Shown here: in pieces, positions 17,945 through 26,582 of the stretch
How positions within the stretch are numbered: the first letter of the stretch is position 1
Layout of the letters: each line of letters begins with the position of its first letter
Origin: Candidatus Neomarinimicrobiota bacterium
GTDB lineage: Bacteria; Fidelibacterota; Fidelibacteria; Fidelibacterales; Fidelibacteraceae
Length of the DNA: 48,720 nucleotides
Direction: 5' to 3'
Assembly (NCBI GenBank): GCA_021157965.1
Contig: JAGGVO010000031.1
Coordinates: forward strand, 1 to 48,720
Program-made: the position numbers and the translations under genes
The notes under the pieces: generated by a model
Seen by the model: only the letters and a program-made list of their open reading frames with translations
Database searches by the model: none
What the model was told of the DNA's origin: nothing

Positions 17945-20900
17945 ATGCCCGGTTTTGTACATCTTCACACACACAGCGATTATAGTCTTCTCGATGGAGC
18001 CCAGAAAATTGAACGCCTGGTAAAACGGACGGTCGAATTGGGAATGTCGGCAGTTGCCCTGACAGACCATGGTGTTTTATACGGAGTCATTGAGTTTTAT
18101 AGTGCCTGTATGAAACACAAAATTAAACCCATTATCGGTTGTGAGGTTTATGTTGCTGTAGGATCCCGTTTTGACAGGAAAGCGACGCGGGGTGAAGGTT
18201 TCGGAAACAATCACCTGGTTTTGCTGGCCATGAACAATACCGGTTATAAAAATCTGGTGAAACTGGTCTCTCTGGGATTTACGGAAGGCTTTTATTATCG
18301 CCCCCGGGTGGACATGGAGCTTTTGAAAAAATACAATGATGGCTTGATTGCCACGTCAGCCTGCCTGAAAGGAAGAGTTGCGGAACTCGCGGTAAAGCAC
18401 AGCTATGAAGCGGCAAAGGAAGCGGCCCTTGAATATGCGAAAATTTTTCCTGACCGCTTTTATCTGGAGATTCAACGACACGGTATTGAAGAAGAAACCC
18501 TGGCCAACGAATCTCTGATTCGTATTCACCGGGAAACCGGCCTGCCTCTTGTATGTGCCAATGATGCCCACTACAATAAAAAAGAAGAAGCGGAATCTCA
18601 CGATATTCTATTGTGTATTGGAACCGGGAAGCAGTTTAATGACCCCAACCGCATGAAATACAAAGGGGACAGTTTTTATCTTAAGTCCCCGGAAGAGATG
18701 GCGGAACTCTTTCGGGATATTCCCGAAGCCCTTGAAAACACCGTTAAAATTGCCGAAAGATGTGATGTAAAATTAAAGTTTGGGGAATATCACATGCCCA
18801 ATTTCCCCATCCCGGACGATGTCCCGGGAAAAGATCCGGCTGTTTATCTCAAACGCCTGAGCGAAGAGGGGCTTCGGAAAAAGTTTTCCGACGGACATAT
18901 CCCGGAGGACTATCAAAAACGCCTGGATTACGAATTGGATGTGATCAACTCCATGAAATTCCCCGGGTATTTTCTGATCACCCAGGATTTTATGCGCTAT
19001 GCCCGTGAACATGATATTCCCGTAGGTCCGGGAAGAGGATCGGCTGCCGGCAGTCTGGTGGCTTATTCTCTGGGCATTACCAATATTGATCCCCTGAAAT
19101 ATGACCTGCTTTTTGAGCGTTTTTTAAATCCCCGCCGTGTGAATATGCCCGATATCGATACGGATTTTTGTTATGAACGCCGGGGTGAAATCATTGAATA
19201 TATCCGTCAGCGCTATGGCACCTCAAGCGTTTCCCAGATTATCACCTTTGGTACCCTGAAAGCCAAAGGACTGGTCCGGGATATTGCCCGTGTTTTGGGG
19301 ATGACCTATGCCGAAGGGGACCGGATTGCCAAGTTGATACCCGATGATTTAGGCATGACGCTGGAAAAAGCAGAAGAGCTTTCGGAGGATATCCGGAACC
19401 TTCTGAAAAGTGACAACCGGTACCAGATTCTCTGGCGTCATGCCAAAGTTTTACAGGGGATGAACCGCCACTTTGGCGTCCATGCCGCAGGTGTGGTGAT
19501 TGCCCCCGGCGATTTAACAGATTACAACATTCCCGTGGCCGTGAACAACAATGGCGAACTGATCACACAGTATGATATGAAATCTGTGGAAAAGGCCGGG
19601 GTGATCAAGATGGATTTCCTGGGGCTCCGGACTTTGACGGTAATCTATCATGCCACCCGGATGATTAAAGCCAGAGGGATTGGCCTGGATATCAATTCCA
19701 TCCCTCTGGATGACAAAGAGACGCTCCGTTTATTCAGTGAGGGACAGACACACGGCATTTTTCAGTTTGAATCGGGAGGCATGCGGGAATATCTGCGGAA
19801 GCTCAAACCCTCTCACATCAACGATTTGATTGCCATGAATGCCCTCTACCGGCCGGGTCCCATTGAAAATATCCCCGCTTTTATATCCCGAAAAAACGGA
19901 ATTGAAAAAGTGTCTTATCTGCACCCTCTTTTGAAACCCATCCTCAAAGATACCTACGGGATTATTGTCTACCAGGAACAGGTGATGCAGATTGCTTCGG
20001 AAATCGGCGGGTTTGACCTGGGAGATGCCGATTTGCTCCGCCGGGCTATGGGAAAGAAGAAGATGGATATCATGAAGGAAAAACGTATCCAGTTCATTCA
20101 GGGTGCCAAAGAACGGAAAGTCCCGGAGAAAATCGCCAATGATATCTATGATCTTCTCATCAAATTCGCTGAATACGGTTTCAATAAAAGTCACAGTGTA
20201 GCTTATGCCCATGTGGCATATCAAACGGCATATCTGAAAGCCCACTATCCGGCAGAGTTTATGGCCGCTTCCCTGACCAGTGAACGGACAAATATTAAGC
20301 GGGTGGTGGAATTGATTAATGAAGTCCATAAACTGGGTATTGAGTTAATTCCACCGGATGTGAATTTTTCCGAGACCCTTTTCACCACGAAAGACAATGC
20401 TATTGTTTACGGTTTGAACGCCATTAAAAATGTTGGTGAAAAGGTGTCGGATGCCATTGTAGACGCGCGAAAAGAGGGTGGCCCCTTCAAAACCATTTTT
20501 GATTTAACCTGCCGGGTGGATCCGAAGGTACTGAACCGGAAGGCTCTGGAAAGCCTGATCTATGCAGGTGCTTTGGACTCTCTGGAGGGGAACCGGGCTC
20601 AGAAAATGAATGCCGTGGATCTTTCCCTTACCTATGGTCAGCGTTATCAGGAGGAGAAAAATAATTCGCAGGTGAATCTGTTTGGTGAAATGGCACAGCA
20701 GGTGGTTTTAACCGAACCTCCCCTGGAAAATATTCCGGAATGGAATGTCTCTTTCCAGCTTGAGCGGGAAAAAGAGCACATCGGTTTTTACCTGAGCGGC
20801 CATCCCCTTGAGGATTTCCGGGATGAAATTGAAGCGGTGAGCAATATTGACCTGATCCGGGATGACACGCGAAAGCCCCCGGAGATTATCAAAGCCGGAG

Positions 20901-21391
20901 GAATCATTAAAAGCCGGAATATTCGATACAACAAACAGAACAACCCCTGGGCCATCTTAAAACTGGAAACATTGACAGAGGACATCACGGTCATTGCATT
21001 TCATAAAAGTTATATGACGCATAAAGATCTGATTGAAGAAAATAAAAAGGTCTTTGTGACGGGGAAATTGTCTGAACGGGATCGTGACCGGGATGAGATT
21101 TCCATTATCATGGATACGCTTGAGCCCATAGAACATATCCGGGATGTCCAGCTGAAACAAATCCACCTGAGGATGAAGAATGAAACGGCGGAGGATGTTT
21201 CTATACTGAATAATTTGAAATCCCTTTTCAACCGGTATCCGGGAAAATTGCAGATTTTTTTTCATATTGTATGCAGTGATCAGAAAGAGAAAGTGATTCA
21301 TGTACAAAATATCCGGGCGAATGCTTCAGGGGAATTGCTGGATAAACTCCGGGAGATGTTGGGTAAACCCAATGTGTGGTTGATGGCATGA
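17945..21391 (+). CDS. dnaE: DNA polymerase III alpha subunit
   Basis: The replicative polymerase, 1148 residues, typical DnaE length. The PHP domain starts HLHTHSDYSLLDGA (residues 4-17). The catalytic palm carries GPGRGSAAGSLVAYSLGIT (about 360-378) and PDIDTDF (Asp near 403 and 405), with the third Asp in KMDFLGLRTL. The helix-hairpin-helix region holds VYGLNAIKNVGEKV. The C-terminal OB-fold reads AGGIIKSRNIRYNKQNNPWA, and a tau-binding tail follows. I start at ATG 17945, since the conserved PHP motif begins three residues later; the TTG at 17921 adds nothing conserved. Its last codons overlap dtd as ATGA, indicating coupled translation. Confidence 0.97.
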   Translation: MPGFVHLHTHSDYSLLDGAQKIERLVKRTVELGMSAVALTDHGVLYGVIEFYSACMKHKIKPIIGCEVYVAVGSRFDRKATRGEGFGNNHLVLLAMNNTGYKNLVKLVSLGFTEGFYYRPRVDMELLKKYNDGLIATSACLKGRVAELAVKHSYEAAKEAALEYAKIFPDRFYLEIQRHGIEEETLANESLIRIHRETGLPLVCANDAHYNKKEEAESHDILLCIGTGKQFNDPNRMKYKGDSFYLKSPEEMAELFRDIPEALENTVKIAERCDVKLKFGEYHMPNFPIPDDVPGKDPAVYLKRLSEEGLRKKFSDGHIPEDYQKRLDYELDVINSMKFPGYFLITQDFMRYAREHDIPVGPGRGSAAGSLVAYSLGITNIDPLKYDLLFERFLNPRRVNMPDIDTDFCYERRGEIIEYIRQRYGTSSVSQIITFGTLKAKGLVRDIARVLGMTYAEGDRIAKLIPDDLGMTLEKAEELSEDIRNLLKSDNRYQILWRHAKVLQGMNRHFGVHAAGVVIAPGDLTDYNIPVAVNNNGELITQYDMKSVEKAGVIKMDFLGLRTLTVIYHATRMIKARGIGLDINSIPLDDKETLRLFSEGQTHGIFQFESGGMREYLRKLKPSHINDLIAMNALYRPGPIENIPAFISRKNGIEKVSYLHPLLKPILKDTYGIIVYQEQVMQIASEIGGFDLGDADLLRRAMGKKKMDIMKEKRIQFIQGAKERKVPEKIANDIYDLLIKFAEYGFNKSHSVAYAHVAYQTAYLKAHYPAEFMAASLTSERTNIKRVVELINEVHKLGIELIPPDVNFSETLFTTKDNAIVYGLNAIKNVGEKVSDAIVDARKEGGPFKTIFDLTCRVDPKVLNRKALESLIYAGALDSLEGNRAQKMNAVDLSLTYGQRYQEEKNNSQVNLFGEMAQQVVLTEPPLENIPEWNVSFQLEREKEHIGFYLSGHPLEDFRDEIEAVSNIDLIRDDTRKPPEIIKAGGIIKSRNIRYNKQNNPWAILKLETLTEDITVIAFHKSYMTHKDLIEENKKVFVTGKLSERDRDRDEISIIMDTLEPIEHIRDVQLKQIHLRMKNETAEDVSILNNLKSLFNRYPGKLQIFFHIVCSDQKEKVIHVQNIRANASGELLDKLREMLGKPNVWLMA

Positions 21392-21855
21392 TTGCAGTAT
21401 TACAGCGTGTCAGCAGTGCATCGGTTACCGTCGACCGTGAAGAAAAAGGTCGGATCGGCACCGGTTTGATGATTCTTCTGGGTGTTATGGCGGAAGATCA
21501 GAAAAGAGATGCCGATTACCTGGCGGAAAAAATTTCAAGATTCAGAATTTTTGCAGATGATGAAAATCGGATGAACCGGGATATCCTTGAGATAGGGGGA
21601 GCATGCCTGGTGGTTTCTCAATTCACCCTTTGTGCAGACTGGTTGAAAGGGCGACGGCCCGGATTTACAAAAGCGGCACCGCCCGAAAAAGGTGAGGAAC
21701 TCTACGAATATTTCTGTGAACGTCTCCGGATGACCGGGATCCCGGTGAAAACGGGATGCTTTGGGGCGATGATGTCTGTCTCTCTGGTGAATGAAGGTCC
21801 CGTTACTTTTATTCTTGATAGCGAGAGGAAATTTCAGCCCCGCATAAACAAATAA
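21388..21855 (+). CDS. dtd: D-aminoacyl-tRNA deacylase
   Basis: A 155-residue dimeric proofreading enzyme that hydrolyses D-aminoacyl-tRNA (and glycyl-tRNA-Ala) in the cytosol. The family signatures are MIAVLQRVSSASVTVD at the start, SQFTLCADWLKGRRPGF holding the SQxT active-site motif, and GCFGAMMSVSLVNEGPVTF holding the second, GP-containing, cross-subunit motif. The common 'YADTRKG' segment reads CADWLKG here, a mild divergence. It starts in the ATGA overlap with the dnaE stop. Confidence 0.95.
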   Translation: MIAVLQRVSSASVTVDREEKGRIGTGLMILLGVMAEDQKRDADYLAEKISRFRIFADDENRMNRDILEIGGACLVVSQFTLCADWLKGRRPGFTKAAPPEKGEELYEYFCERLRMTGIPVKTGCFGAMMSVSLVNEGPVTFILDSERKFQPRINK

Positions 21856-21905
21856 ATATTATAATATGTTCTTTGAAAAAGGTTTCTGTTGTTCTAATTT
21901 AGGAT

Positions 21906-22619
21906 ATGAAACAGAAATCCGAATATTTAAAAGACCGTTCCACCGCACTGCATTTCTGGCCGGAAGAAGAACGTCCCCGGGAGAAACTGGAAAAATACGG
22001 AGCAGATTCCCTGAGTGATGCGGAATTGATTGCCATTTTGATTCGATCCGGCATACCGACCCTGAACGCCGTGGATTTATCCCGGAAAATCCTGCAGGAA
22101 AACGGGGGAATTGCCGGCCTGGGACGGATGTCTGCAAAATCCCTTCAGCATATCAAAGGTATGGGACCGGCGAAGGTGATGACCCTCATTGCCGCTTTTC
22201 AGCTTGGAGCGCGATTTGCCGCAACGGAAGCGTTGAGCAATCAACCTCAGATGACGAATCCGCGGAATGTCGCCATGCGGTTCGGGCCGCCCCTTCGCCT
22301 TCTGAATTATGAGATTTTTAAAGTGATTCTTCTGAACAGCCATAACCGTATTATCCGGGACATTGTGATCAGCCGGGGGCATCTGAATGCTTCAGTTGTT
22401 CATGCCCGGGAGATCTTTAAGGTTGCCATTGATTACCTGGCGGCGGCAGTGATTCTCATGCACAACCATCCCAGTGGAAATCCCGAACCAAGCCGGGAAG
22501 ATATTGAAATTACCCGAAAAATTGTAGAATCCGGAAAAATTATTGGGATTCCTGTTCTGGATCATATTATAATTGCTGACAGGGATTTCACCAGTTTTGC
22601 GGACAGACAATTGATTTGA
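21906..22619 (+). CDS. radC: RadC-family JAB/MPN domain protein
   Basis: A 237-residue protein of the RadC family. The N-terminal helix-hairpin-helix (about 20-85) reads REKLEKYGADSLSDAELIAILI and LQHIKGMGPAKVM, spread over two helices. The C-terminal JAB metalloprotease-like domain has the zinc site HNHPSGNPEPSRED (about 184-197) and LDHIIIADRDFTSFAD. Despite the historic name, a DNA repair role is doubtful and its biochemistry is unsettled. It lies 50 bases after dtd. Shine-Dalgarno AGGA is close to the ATG. Confidence 0.93.
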   Translation: MKQKSEYLKDRSTALHFWPEEERPREKLEKYGADSLSDAELIAILIRSGIPTLNAVDLSRKILQENGGIAGLGRMSAKSLQHIKGMGPAKVMTLIAAFQLGARFAATEALSNQPQMTNPRNVAMRFGPPLRLLNYEIFKVILLNSHNRIIRDIVISRGHLNASVVHAREIFKVAIDYLAAAVILMHNHPSGNPEPSREDIEITRKIVESGKIIGIPVLDHIIIADRDFTSFADRQLI

Positions 22620-22629
22620 GAGGGAGAAT

Positions 22630-22743
22630 GTGAAAGATGGGGAGATGAACGGTGCAACTTGCAACGAATGGGAAAAAATGGTCCCGGATTTCAGGCCGGT
22701 GACCGGGGAACAAAGGAGGATCGATGCATACATACATGGATAG
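22630..22743 (+). CDS. Possible 37-residue zinc-finger-like small protein
   Basis: A short frame from GTG 22630 (preceded by GAGAGGGAGA) or ATG 22645. It ends in a TAG that overlaps the start of the TPR-like gene by 20 bases. The reading ATCNEWEKMVPDFRPVTGEQ then RRIDAYIHG resembles the first half of anti-sigma/zf-HC2 domains (C-x-E-x6-P-x-F ... E-x-x-RID-x-Y). The second half with the paired cysteines is missing. It could be a remnant, a real minimal protein or chance. It fills nearly all of the 104-base gap after radC. Confidence 0.25.
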   Translation: MKDGEMNGATCNEWEKMVPDFRPVTGEQRRIDAYIHG

Positions 22744-23785
22744 AATTCACGAGATATACAAATCCGTGGGCCATTTTCTGGAAAAGGGTCTGGCCGATCA
22801 GGGGCTGAATCTTATTAAACATGTTACGGCGGATATTCGGGATCATGTGGTCATCCGCTACCTGAACGGAGTATGCCAGCAGGAATCGGGGGCTTCTGAG
22901 ATGGCTGAGTATTATTTCCGGAATGTTATTCATGAGGATCCCGGGTTTGTGTCCGCGGCGGAAGCCCTGCTGTACATGCGGGACAATATGCTTTCGGACG
23001 GGGAAAAGGCCTATCTTTGTGAACTTATCGGAATGATAAAACCGGAAACGGCGTCCCTGAAGGAAATACGAAAAAGTCTGGCTGAAATCACACCTGAACC
23101 CCTTAAACTGCATGAAAAACCGGAAGAAGTGTCCCGGATTCTCCACTCCCACTCCAGCACAGACCAAAAGGAACGGGAAAAGCAGCCCGAACCATCGAAA
23201 GAAGATCCCATACTTCATACAATCACATTGGAAAAAACAAAATCCGTTTCGGATAGCACCCGGACATCCCCGGAAGATATGCCTGCCCGGGAGGAATCCT
23301 CCTATCTGGGGGATATCCTTGTCGATTTGAAGAAAAAAGTATCTGAAAAAGAAACACGCAAACCGGAAATGCCGCAAAAGGATGAAGAAAAAGAATCGGC
23401 TCTGGATATTCACCTGTCTCCTGAGGAAGAAGCGGAAATTGAACGGGAAGAAAAGCTGGAAGAGAGGGAATTGCTGGCTGATTCGGAAGAGGCTTCCAAG
23501 TTAAAAGATTTGTTGAAGACCCTCCATGAACGGAAACATCGGGATATTGAGGATCAAAGACCCGAGAACCTTGCAGAAACGTCAAATGAGGAGAACCGGG
23601 AAATGTCCGGGCCTTTTGACACGCTGACCATGGCAAGGGTTTATTTTAAACAGGGTGCTTATTCATCGGCTTTGCGGATTTTGGGACTCCTCAAAAAGAG
23701 CACTTCGGATGAAAAAAAATTAAAGGAAATTGAATCCCTAATGAATAAAGTCCGGGAGAAAATCGAATCCGAAAAAGCAGAATAA
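22724..23785 (+). CDS. TPR-like protein with long acidic linker, function unknown
   Basis: A 353-residue protein without a signal peptide. Residues 1-85 look like two helical TPR-type repeats (YKSVGHFLEKGLADQGLNLI, MAEYYFRNVIHEDPGFVSAA). Residues about 110-285 are a charged, Lys/Glu-rich, probably disordered linker that includes LSPEEEAEIEREEKLEEREL. The last 55 residues form another TPR-like hairpin (MARVYFKQGAYSSALRILGL). This architecture is common in scaffolding proteins of FCB bacteria, but I cannot name a family. The start at 22724 is fixed by a strong AAGGAGG. The HAD gene begins 2 bases after its stop. Confidence 0.8.
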   Translation: MHTYMDRIHEIYKSVGHFLEKGLADQGLNLIKHVTADIRDHVVIRYLNGVCQQESGASEMAEYYFRNVIHEDPGFVSAAEALLYMRDNMLSDGEKAYLCELIGMIKPETASLKEIRKSLAEITPEPLKLHEKPEEVSRILHSHSSTDQKEREKQPEPSKEDPILHTITLEKTKSVSDSTRTSPEDMPAREESSYLGDILVDLKKKVSEKETRKPEMPQKDEEKESALDIHLSPEEEAEIEREEKLEERELLADSEEASKLKDLLKTLHERKHRDIEDQRPENLAETSNEENREMSGPFDTLTMARVYFKQGAYSSALRILGLLKKSTSDEKKLKEIESLMNKVREKIESEKAE

Positions 23786-23787
23786 CA

Positions 23788-24402
23788 ATGCCCGACATCA
23801 AAAATCTTGTCCTGGATCTTGGTAATGTAGTTGTAGATGTGGATTATCCCCGCTTTTGTCTGAAAGTGGGTATTGATGAAAAAGCTTTCGAGGCTTTTTA
23901 CGACTCGCCATTTTTCAGGGGTTTTGAAATCGGAAAGAAGACTCGGGAGGATTATTTTCGCGCTTTGGAAAAGTACACCGGATTTCCTGCTGACAGGCGG
24001 AATGAGTTAGAAAGGCAAATTCATACGGCTTTTCCCCTTCGTTTACGAACTTGGGGGATGATTCATTTTTTAAAGCAGCACATGCCTGTCTATCTTTTAT
24101 CCAATACCAATGTGGTGGATTTTGAAAACATCGATGCCCATGTCGGATTAAGAAAAGCCTTTCATAAAGTCTACCTTTCTTATGAACAAAAGCGGAGCAA
24201 ACCGGATCCTGAAACCTATCGCCACGCTGCCCGGGTATTGGGTATTCATCCGGAAGAAACCCTTTTTTGCGACGATCGGCAGGACAATATCGAAGGTGTA
24301 CGCCAGGCAGGCTGGCAGGGATATCAGGTGGAAAGCGAAGGGTCTTTTTTAACATTTCTCACAAAAACCCTGGAGCTGAATCATGGAGGATTGAGATGGT
24401 AA
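23788..24402 (+). CDS. HAD-family hydrolase, YihX-like sugar-phosphate phosphatase
   Basis: A 204-residue HAD subfamily IA phosphatase. Motif I is LDLGNVVVDVD, the GNVxVDxD variant seen in YihX-type alpha-glucose-1-phosphate phosphatases. Motif II is LSNTN. Motif III Lys is in QKRSKPDPETY, and motif IV is LFCDDRQDNIEGVRQAGW. The helical cap lies at about 15-85. It starts two bases after the TPR-like gene and overlaps the next gene by 7 bases, so it belongs to a tight operon. The natural substrate cannot be read from sequence. Confidence 0.88.
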   Translation: MPDIKNLVLDLGNVVVDVDYPRFCLKVGIDEKAFEAFYDSPFFRGFEIGKKTREDYFRALEKYTGFPADRRNELERQIHTAFPLRLRTWGMIHFLKQHMPVYLLSNTNVVDFENIDAHVGLRKAFHKVYLSYEQKRSKPDPETYRHAARVLGIHPEETLFCDDRQDNIEGVRQAGWQGYQVESEGSFLTFLTKTLELNHGGLRW

Positions 24403-25097
24403 TTATGACCCCCCGGACTCCCCGGACAAAATCCAATGTGTGGATTCCTCTGTTGTTAGGACTCCTGCTCTCGGTGTTTTATTTTTATCATGGGCGCATG
24501 AGTACGTATGAGCGTTTTTTCAGTAATAATACCATAACAGCTCCGCTGCTGTCAGTTTATTATCAATGGCTTTCGGCTGTTTTAATCTTTTTTATTATCC
24601 CTTCCCTCACCTGGACCGGCGTTATGGGTTACCACATAAAGGAAATGGGATTTCGGTTAGGGGATTGGAAAAAGGGACTTCTTGCCCTGGGGATTGGTCT
24701 TCCCCTTATGTTGCTTTATGCCTTTGGTGCTTCTCAAATGTATGAGTTCCAGGATATATATCCGCTGTATAAATATATCGGCATGGAAAGTATCTGGGTG
24801 ATTCTCCGCTATTATCTCACGGCATTTCTTTTTTATTTTTCTTATGAAGCCTTTATCCGGGGATTTATTTTTCATGCTATGAAGGATGAATTGGGTGTTC
24901 TCGGAGCCATTCTGATTGCCGCCCTTGTCGGCGCACCGGTCTACATCGGAACCTCTGAAATGGAAGGTATCATGTCCATTATCCTCCACCTGACCTTTGG
25001 TGTAGTGGCCTGGAAAACCCGCTCTTTTCTCTATTCGGCCATACTGGGATGGGTCTGGCTTGTGGCTGTGGATTGGTTCATTATTTTGGGCATTTGA
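24396..25097 (+). CDS. CPBP/Abi-type membrane protein with altered active site
   Basis: A 233-residue protein with six to seven transmembrane helices and the CPBP (type II CAAX prenyl endopeptidase-like) fold. The motif normally EExxxR reads YEAFIRGFIFHAM. The second Glu and the Arg are kept, but the first catalytic Glu is Tyr. The second motif region reads IILHLTFGVVAWKTRSF and keeps its His. The protease may be inactive or use different chemistry. The start is ATG 24396, five bases after GGAGGA and overlapping the HAD stop by 7 bases; an ATG at 24405 is an alternative. It is the last gene of the rho-led block. Confidence 0.75.
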   Translation: MVIMTPRTPRTKSNVWIPLLLGLLLSVFYFYHGRMSTYERFFSNNTITAPLLSVYYQWLSAVLIFFIIPSLTWTGVMGYHIKEMGFRLGDWKKGLLALGIGLPLMLLYAFGASQMYEFQDIYPLYKYIGMESIWVILRYYLTAFLFYFSYEAFIRGFIFHAMKDELGVLGAILIAALVGAPVYIGTSEMEGIMSIILHLTFGVVAWKTRSFLYSAILGWVWLVAVDWFIILGI

Positions 25098-25131
25098 ATC
25101 CAGGAAACTCCAAATTTTTATGTAATGTGCT

Positions 25132-25148
25132 ATAAAACACGGTTTTAT
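25132..25148. repeat. Inverted repeat ATAAAAC-acg-GTTTTAT upstream of the PqqD-like operon
   Basis: Perfect 7-bp arms with a 3-base spacer, extended outwards by GCTA/TAGC with a two-base bulge, in the A/T-rich 154-base gap before the PqqD-like gene. A run of eight T follows about 18 bases later. It could be the operator of the downstream operon or a weak terminator for the CPBP gene; its position fits either. Confidence 0.4.
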
Positions 25149-25251
25149 TTAGCATTATGAGTTAATTTTTTTTAAATGATTAAAAAAGTGTAAAATCATT
25201 ATGCTCTCTCGGGCATTCTATAGATAAAATTAATCTTCCGGAGGACTTCCC

Positions 25252-25506
25252 ATGAAATTGAAGAAAAATATTGCTGTCAGCGAAACAGGATTTATTTTTG
25301 ATCCGACAAGCGGAGATTCCTATACCCTGAATCCGATTGGAATGGAAATCGTAACCTTTTTGAAGGAAGGACTGGACCCGGAAGTCATTTCCGGCAGGAT
25401 TCTGGAAAAATACGATGTGGAAAAAGGAGTTCTGGAACGGTATCTCTACGATTTCTTTGGACAGCTAAAACAATATCAACTGATTGAAGAGGATGATGAA
25501 AGCTGA
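25252..25506 (+). CDS. PqqD-like small protein (RRE/winged-helix fold) with acidic tail
   Basis: An 84-residue protein with the PqqD-family pattern: an initial strand pair MKLKKNIAVSETGFIFDPTSG, then DSYTLNPIGMEIVTFLKEG, then an Ile/Leu-rich helix pair LERYLYDFFGQLKQYQLI. PqqD and related RRE domains bind peptides and present them to modifying enzymes. The last residues, EEDDES, form an acidic tail beyond the fold. There is no radical-SAM gene nearby; instead an ATP-grasp ligase overlaps its stop by 14 bases. A strong GGAGGACTTCCC precedes the ATG. It could be a peptide chaperone or itself the carrier on which an amino acid is loaded. It is the first gene of a six-gene operon. Confidence 0.8.
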   Translation: MKLKKNIAVSETGFIFDPTSGDSYTLNPIGMEIVTFLKEGLDPEVISGRILEKYDVEKGVLERYLYDFFGQLKQYQLIEEDDES

Positions 25507-26539
25507 AATTACTATTGCGGTCTCCGGACTGAATAATGTTGACAGTCCGGGTCCCGGAATTCCTGTCGTTCGCGGTATCCGGGATTCTGAATATTTTGAG
25601 CCCCGGATTGTGGGACTGGTTTATGAAAATCTGGAACCCGGAGCCTACATGCATGACCACGTGGATAAAAGCTACAAAGTGCCCTATCCGTCCGAAGGAA
25701 GCGGAGTGCTTATGGAACGGATTCGGGATATTCATGCTAAAGAATCCATAGATGTGCTCATTCCCAATTTCGATTCGGAGCTTTATGCCTTTATGAAATC
25801 AGAACCGGAACTGAAGCGGCTTGGCATTCATACTTTTTTACCCACACTGCAACAATTTGAAGAGCGACATAAGTCAAACCTGCCTGAATTTGGTGAAAAA
25901 TACAAGGTAAAGGTCCCTGAAAGCCGGGCTATAACGAGTATTCAAGAGATTAAAGAACTGGAAGAGGATTATGAATACCCCATGGTAATCAAGGGGAAGT
26001 TTTATGATGCATTCATTGCCTACTCATTTGAACAGGCTCAAATTTATTTCAATAAAATTGCATCCAAATGGGGATTGCCCATCGTTGTCCAGCAGTATAT
26101 CCGTGGCACCGAAGTGAATGTAGTTGCATTGGGAGACGGCCGGGGTAATACTGTCGGAGCTGTCCCCATGAAAAAGCAGTACATCACCGATAAGGGAAAA
26201 GCCTGGGGCGGGATAACCCTGGATGATCCCAAAATGTTAGACCTGACCCGCCACATTATCGGACAAACCAAATGGAGAGGCGGGATGGAACTGGAGCTTA
26301 TCCGGACCGATAAAAAGGAGCTGTATCTGATTGAAATCAATCCCCGCCTTCCTGCCTGGGTATATCTTGCCGTAGGAGCCGGACAGAACCTGCCCGAAGC
26401 CCTGGTCAAACTGGCACTGGGATATCCTGTTGAAACCTTTACGGCATACACCGTGGGCATCCTTTTTATCCGGTACTCGTATGATATGATCTGCTCTCTG
26501 CAAGATTTTCAGTCACTCACCACCCGGGGGGAGTTATAG
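25493..26539 (+). CDS. ATP-grasp ligase (CPSase/D-Ala-ligase-like)
   Basis: A 348-residue carboxylate-amine ligase that activates a carboxylate as an acyl phosphate. The N-terminal domain (1-115) opens EITIAVSGLNNVDSPGPGIP. The ATP-grasp fold has the lysine strand YPMVIKGKFYDAFIAYS, the hinge VVQQYIRGTEVNVVALGDG, the Mg-binding ELELIRTDKKELYLIEINPR (Glu and Asn of the E-x-N pair) and LPAWVYLAVGAG. The fold belongs with CPSase-like and amino-acid ligases; substrates are not deducible. The start at ATG 25493 (or 25496) lies inside the PqqD-like gene, so translation is coupled. It precedes a fold-III decarboxylase by 43 bases. The ATP-grasp plus decarboxylase pair recalls BtrJ/BtrK of butirosin synthesis, where an amino acid on a carrier protein is decarboxylated. 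Confidence 0.88.
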   Translation: MMKAEITIAVSGLNNVDSPGPGIPVVRGIRDSEYFEPRIVGLVYENLEPGAYMHDHVDKSYKVPYPSEGSGVLMERIRDIHAKESIDVLIPNFDSELYAFMKSEPELKRLGIHTFLPTLQQFEERHKSNLPEFGEKYKVKVPESRAITSIQEIKELEEDYEYPMVIKGKFYDAFIAYSFEQAQIYFNKIASKWGLPIVVQQYIRGTEVNVVALGDGRGNTVGAVPMKKQYITDKGKAWGGITLDDPKMLDLTRHIIGQTKWRGGMELELIRTDKKELYLIEINPRLPAWVYLAVGAGQNLPEALVKLALGYPVETFTAYTVGILFIRYSYDMICSLQDFQSLTTRGEL

Positions 26540-26582
26540 AAGGCGGGGAGAACCCGCAACCCAAATAAGGACTTGAAATAAA

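Noticed and set aside
19730-20329. 199-codon leftward open frame inside dnaE
   Set aside because: Antisense shadow of a fully conserved polymerase gene.
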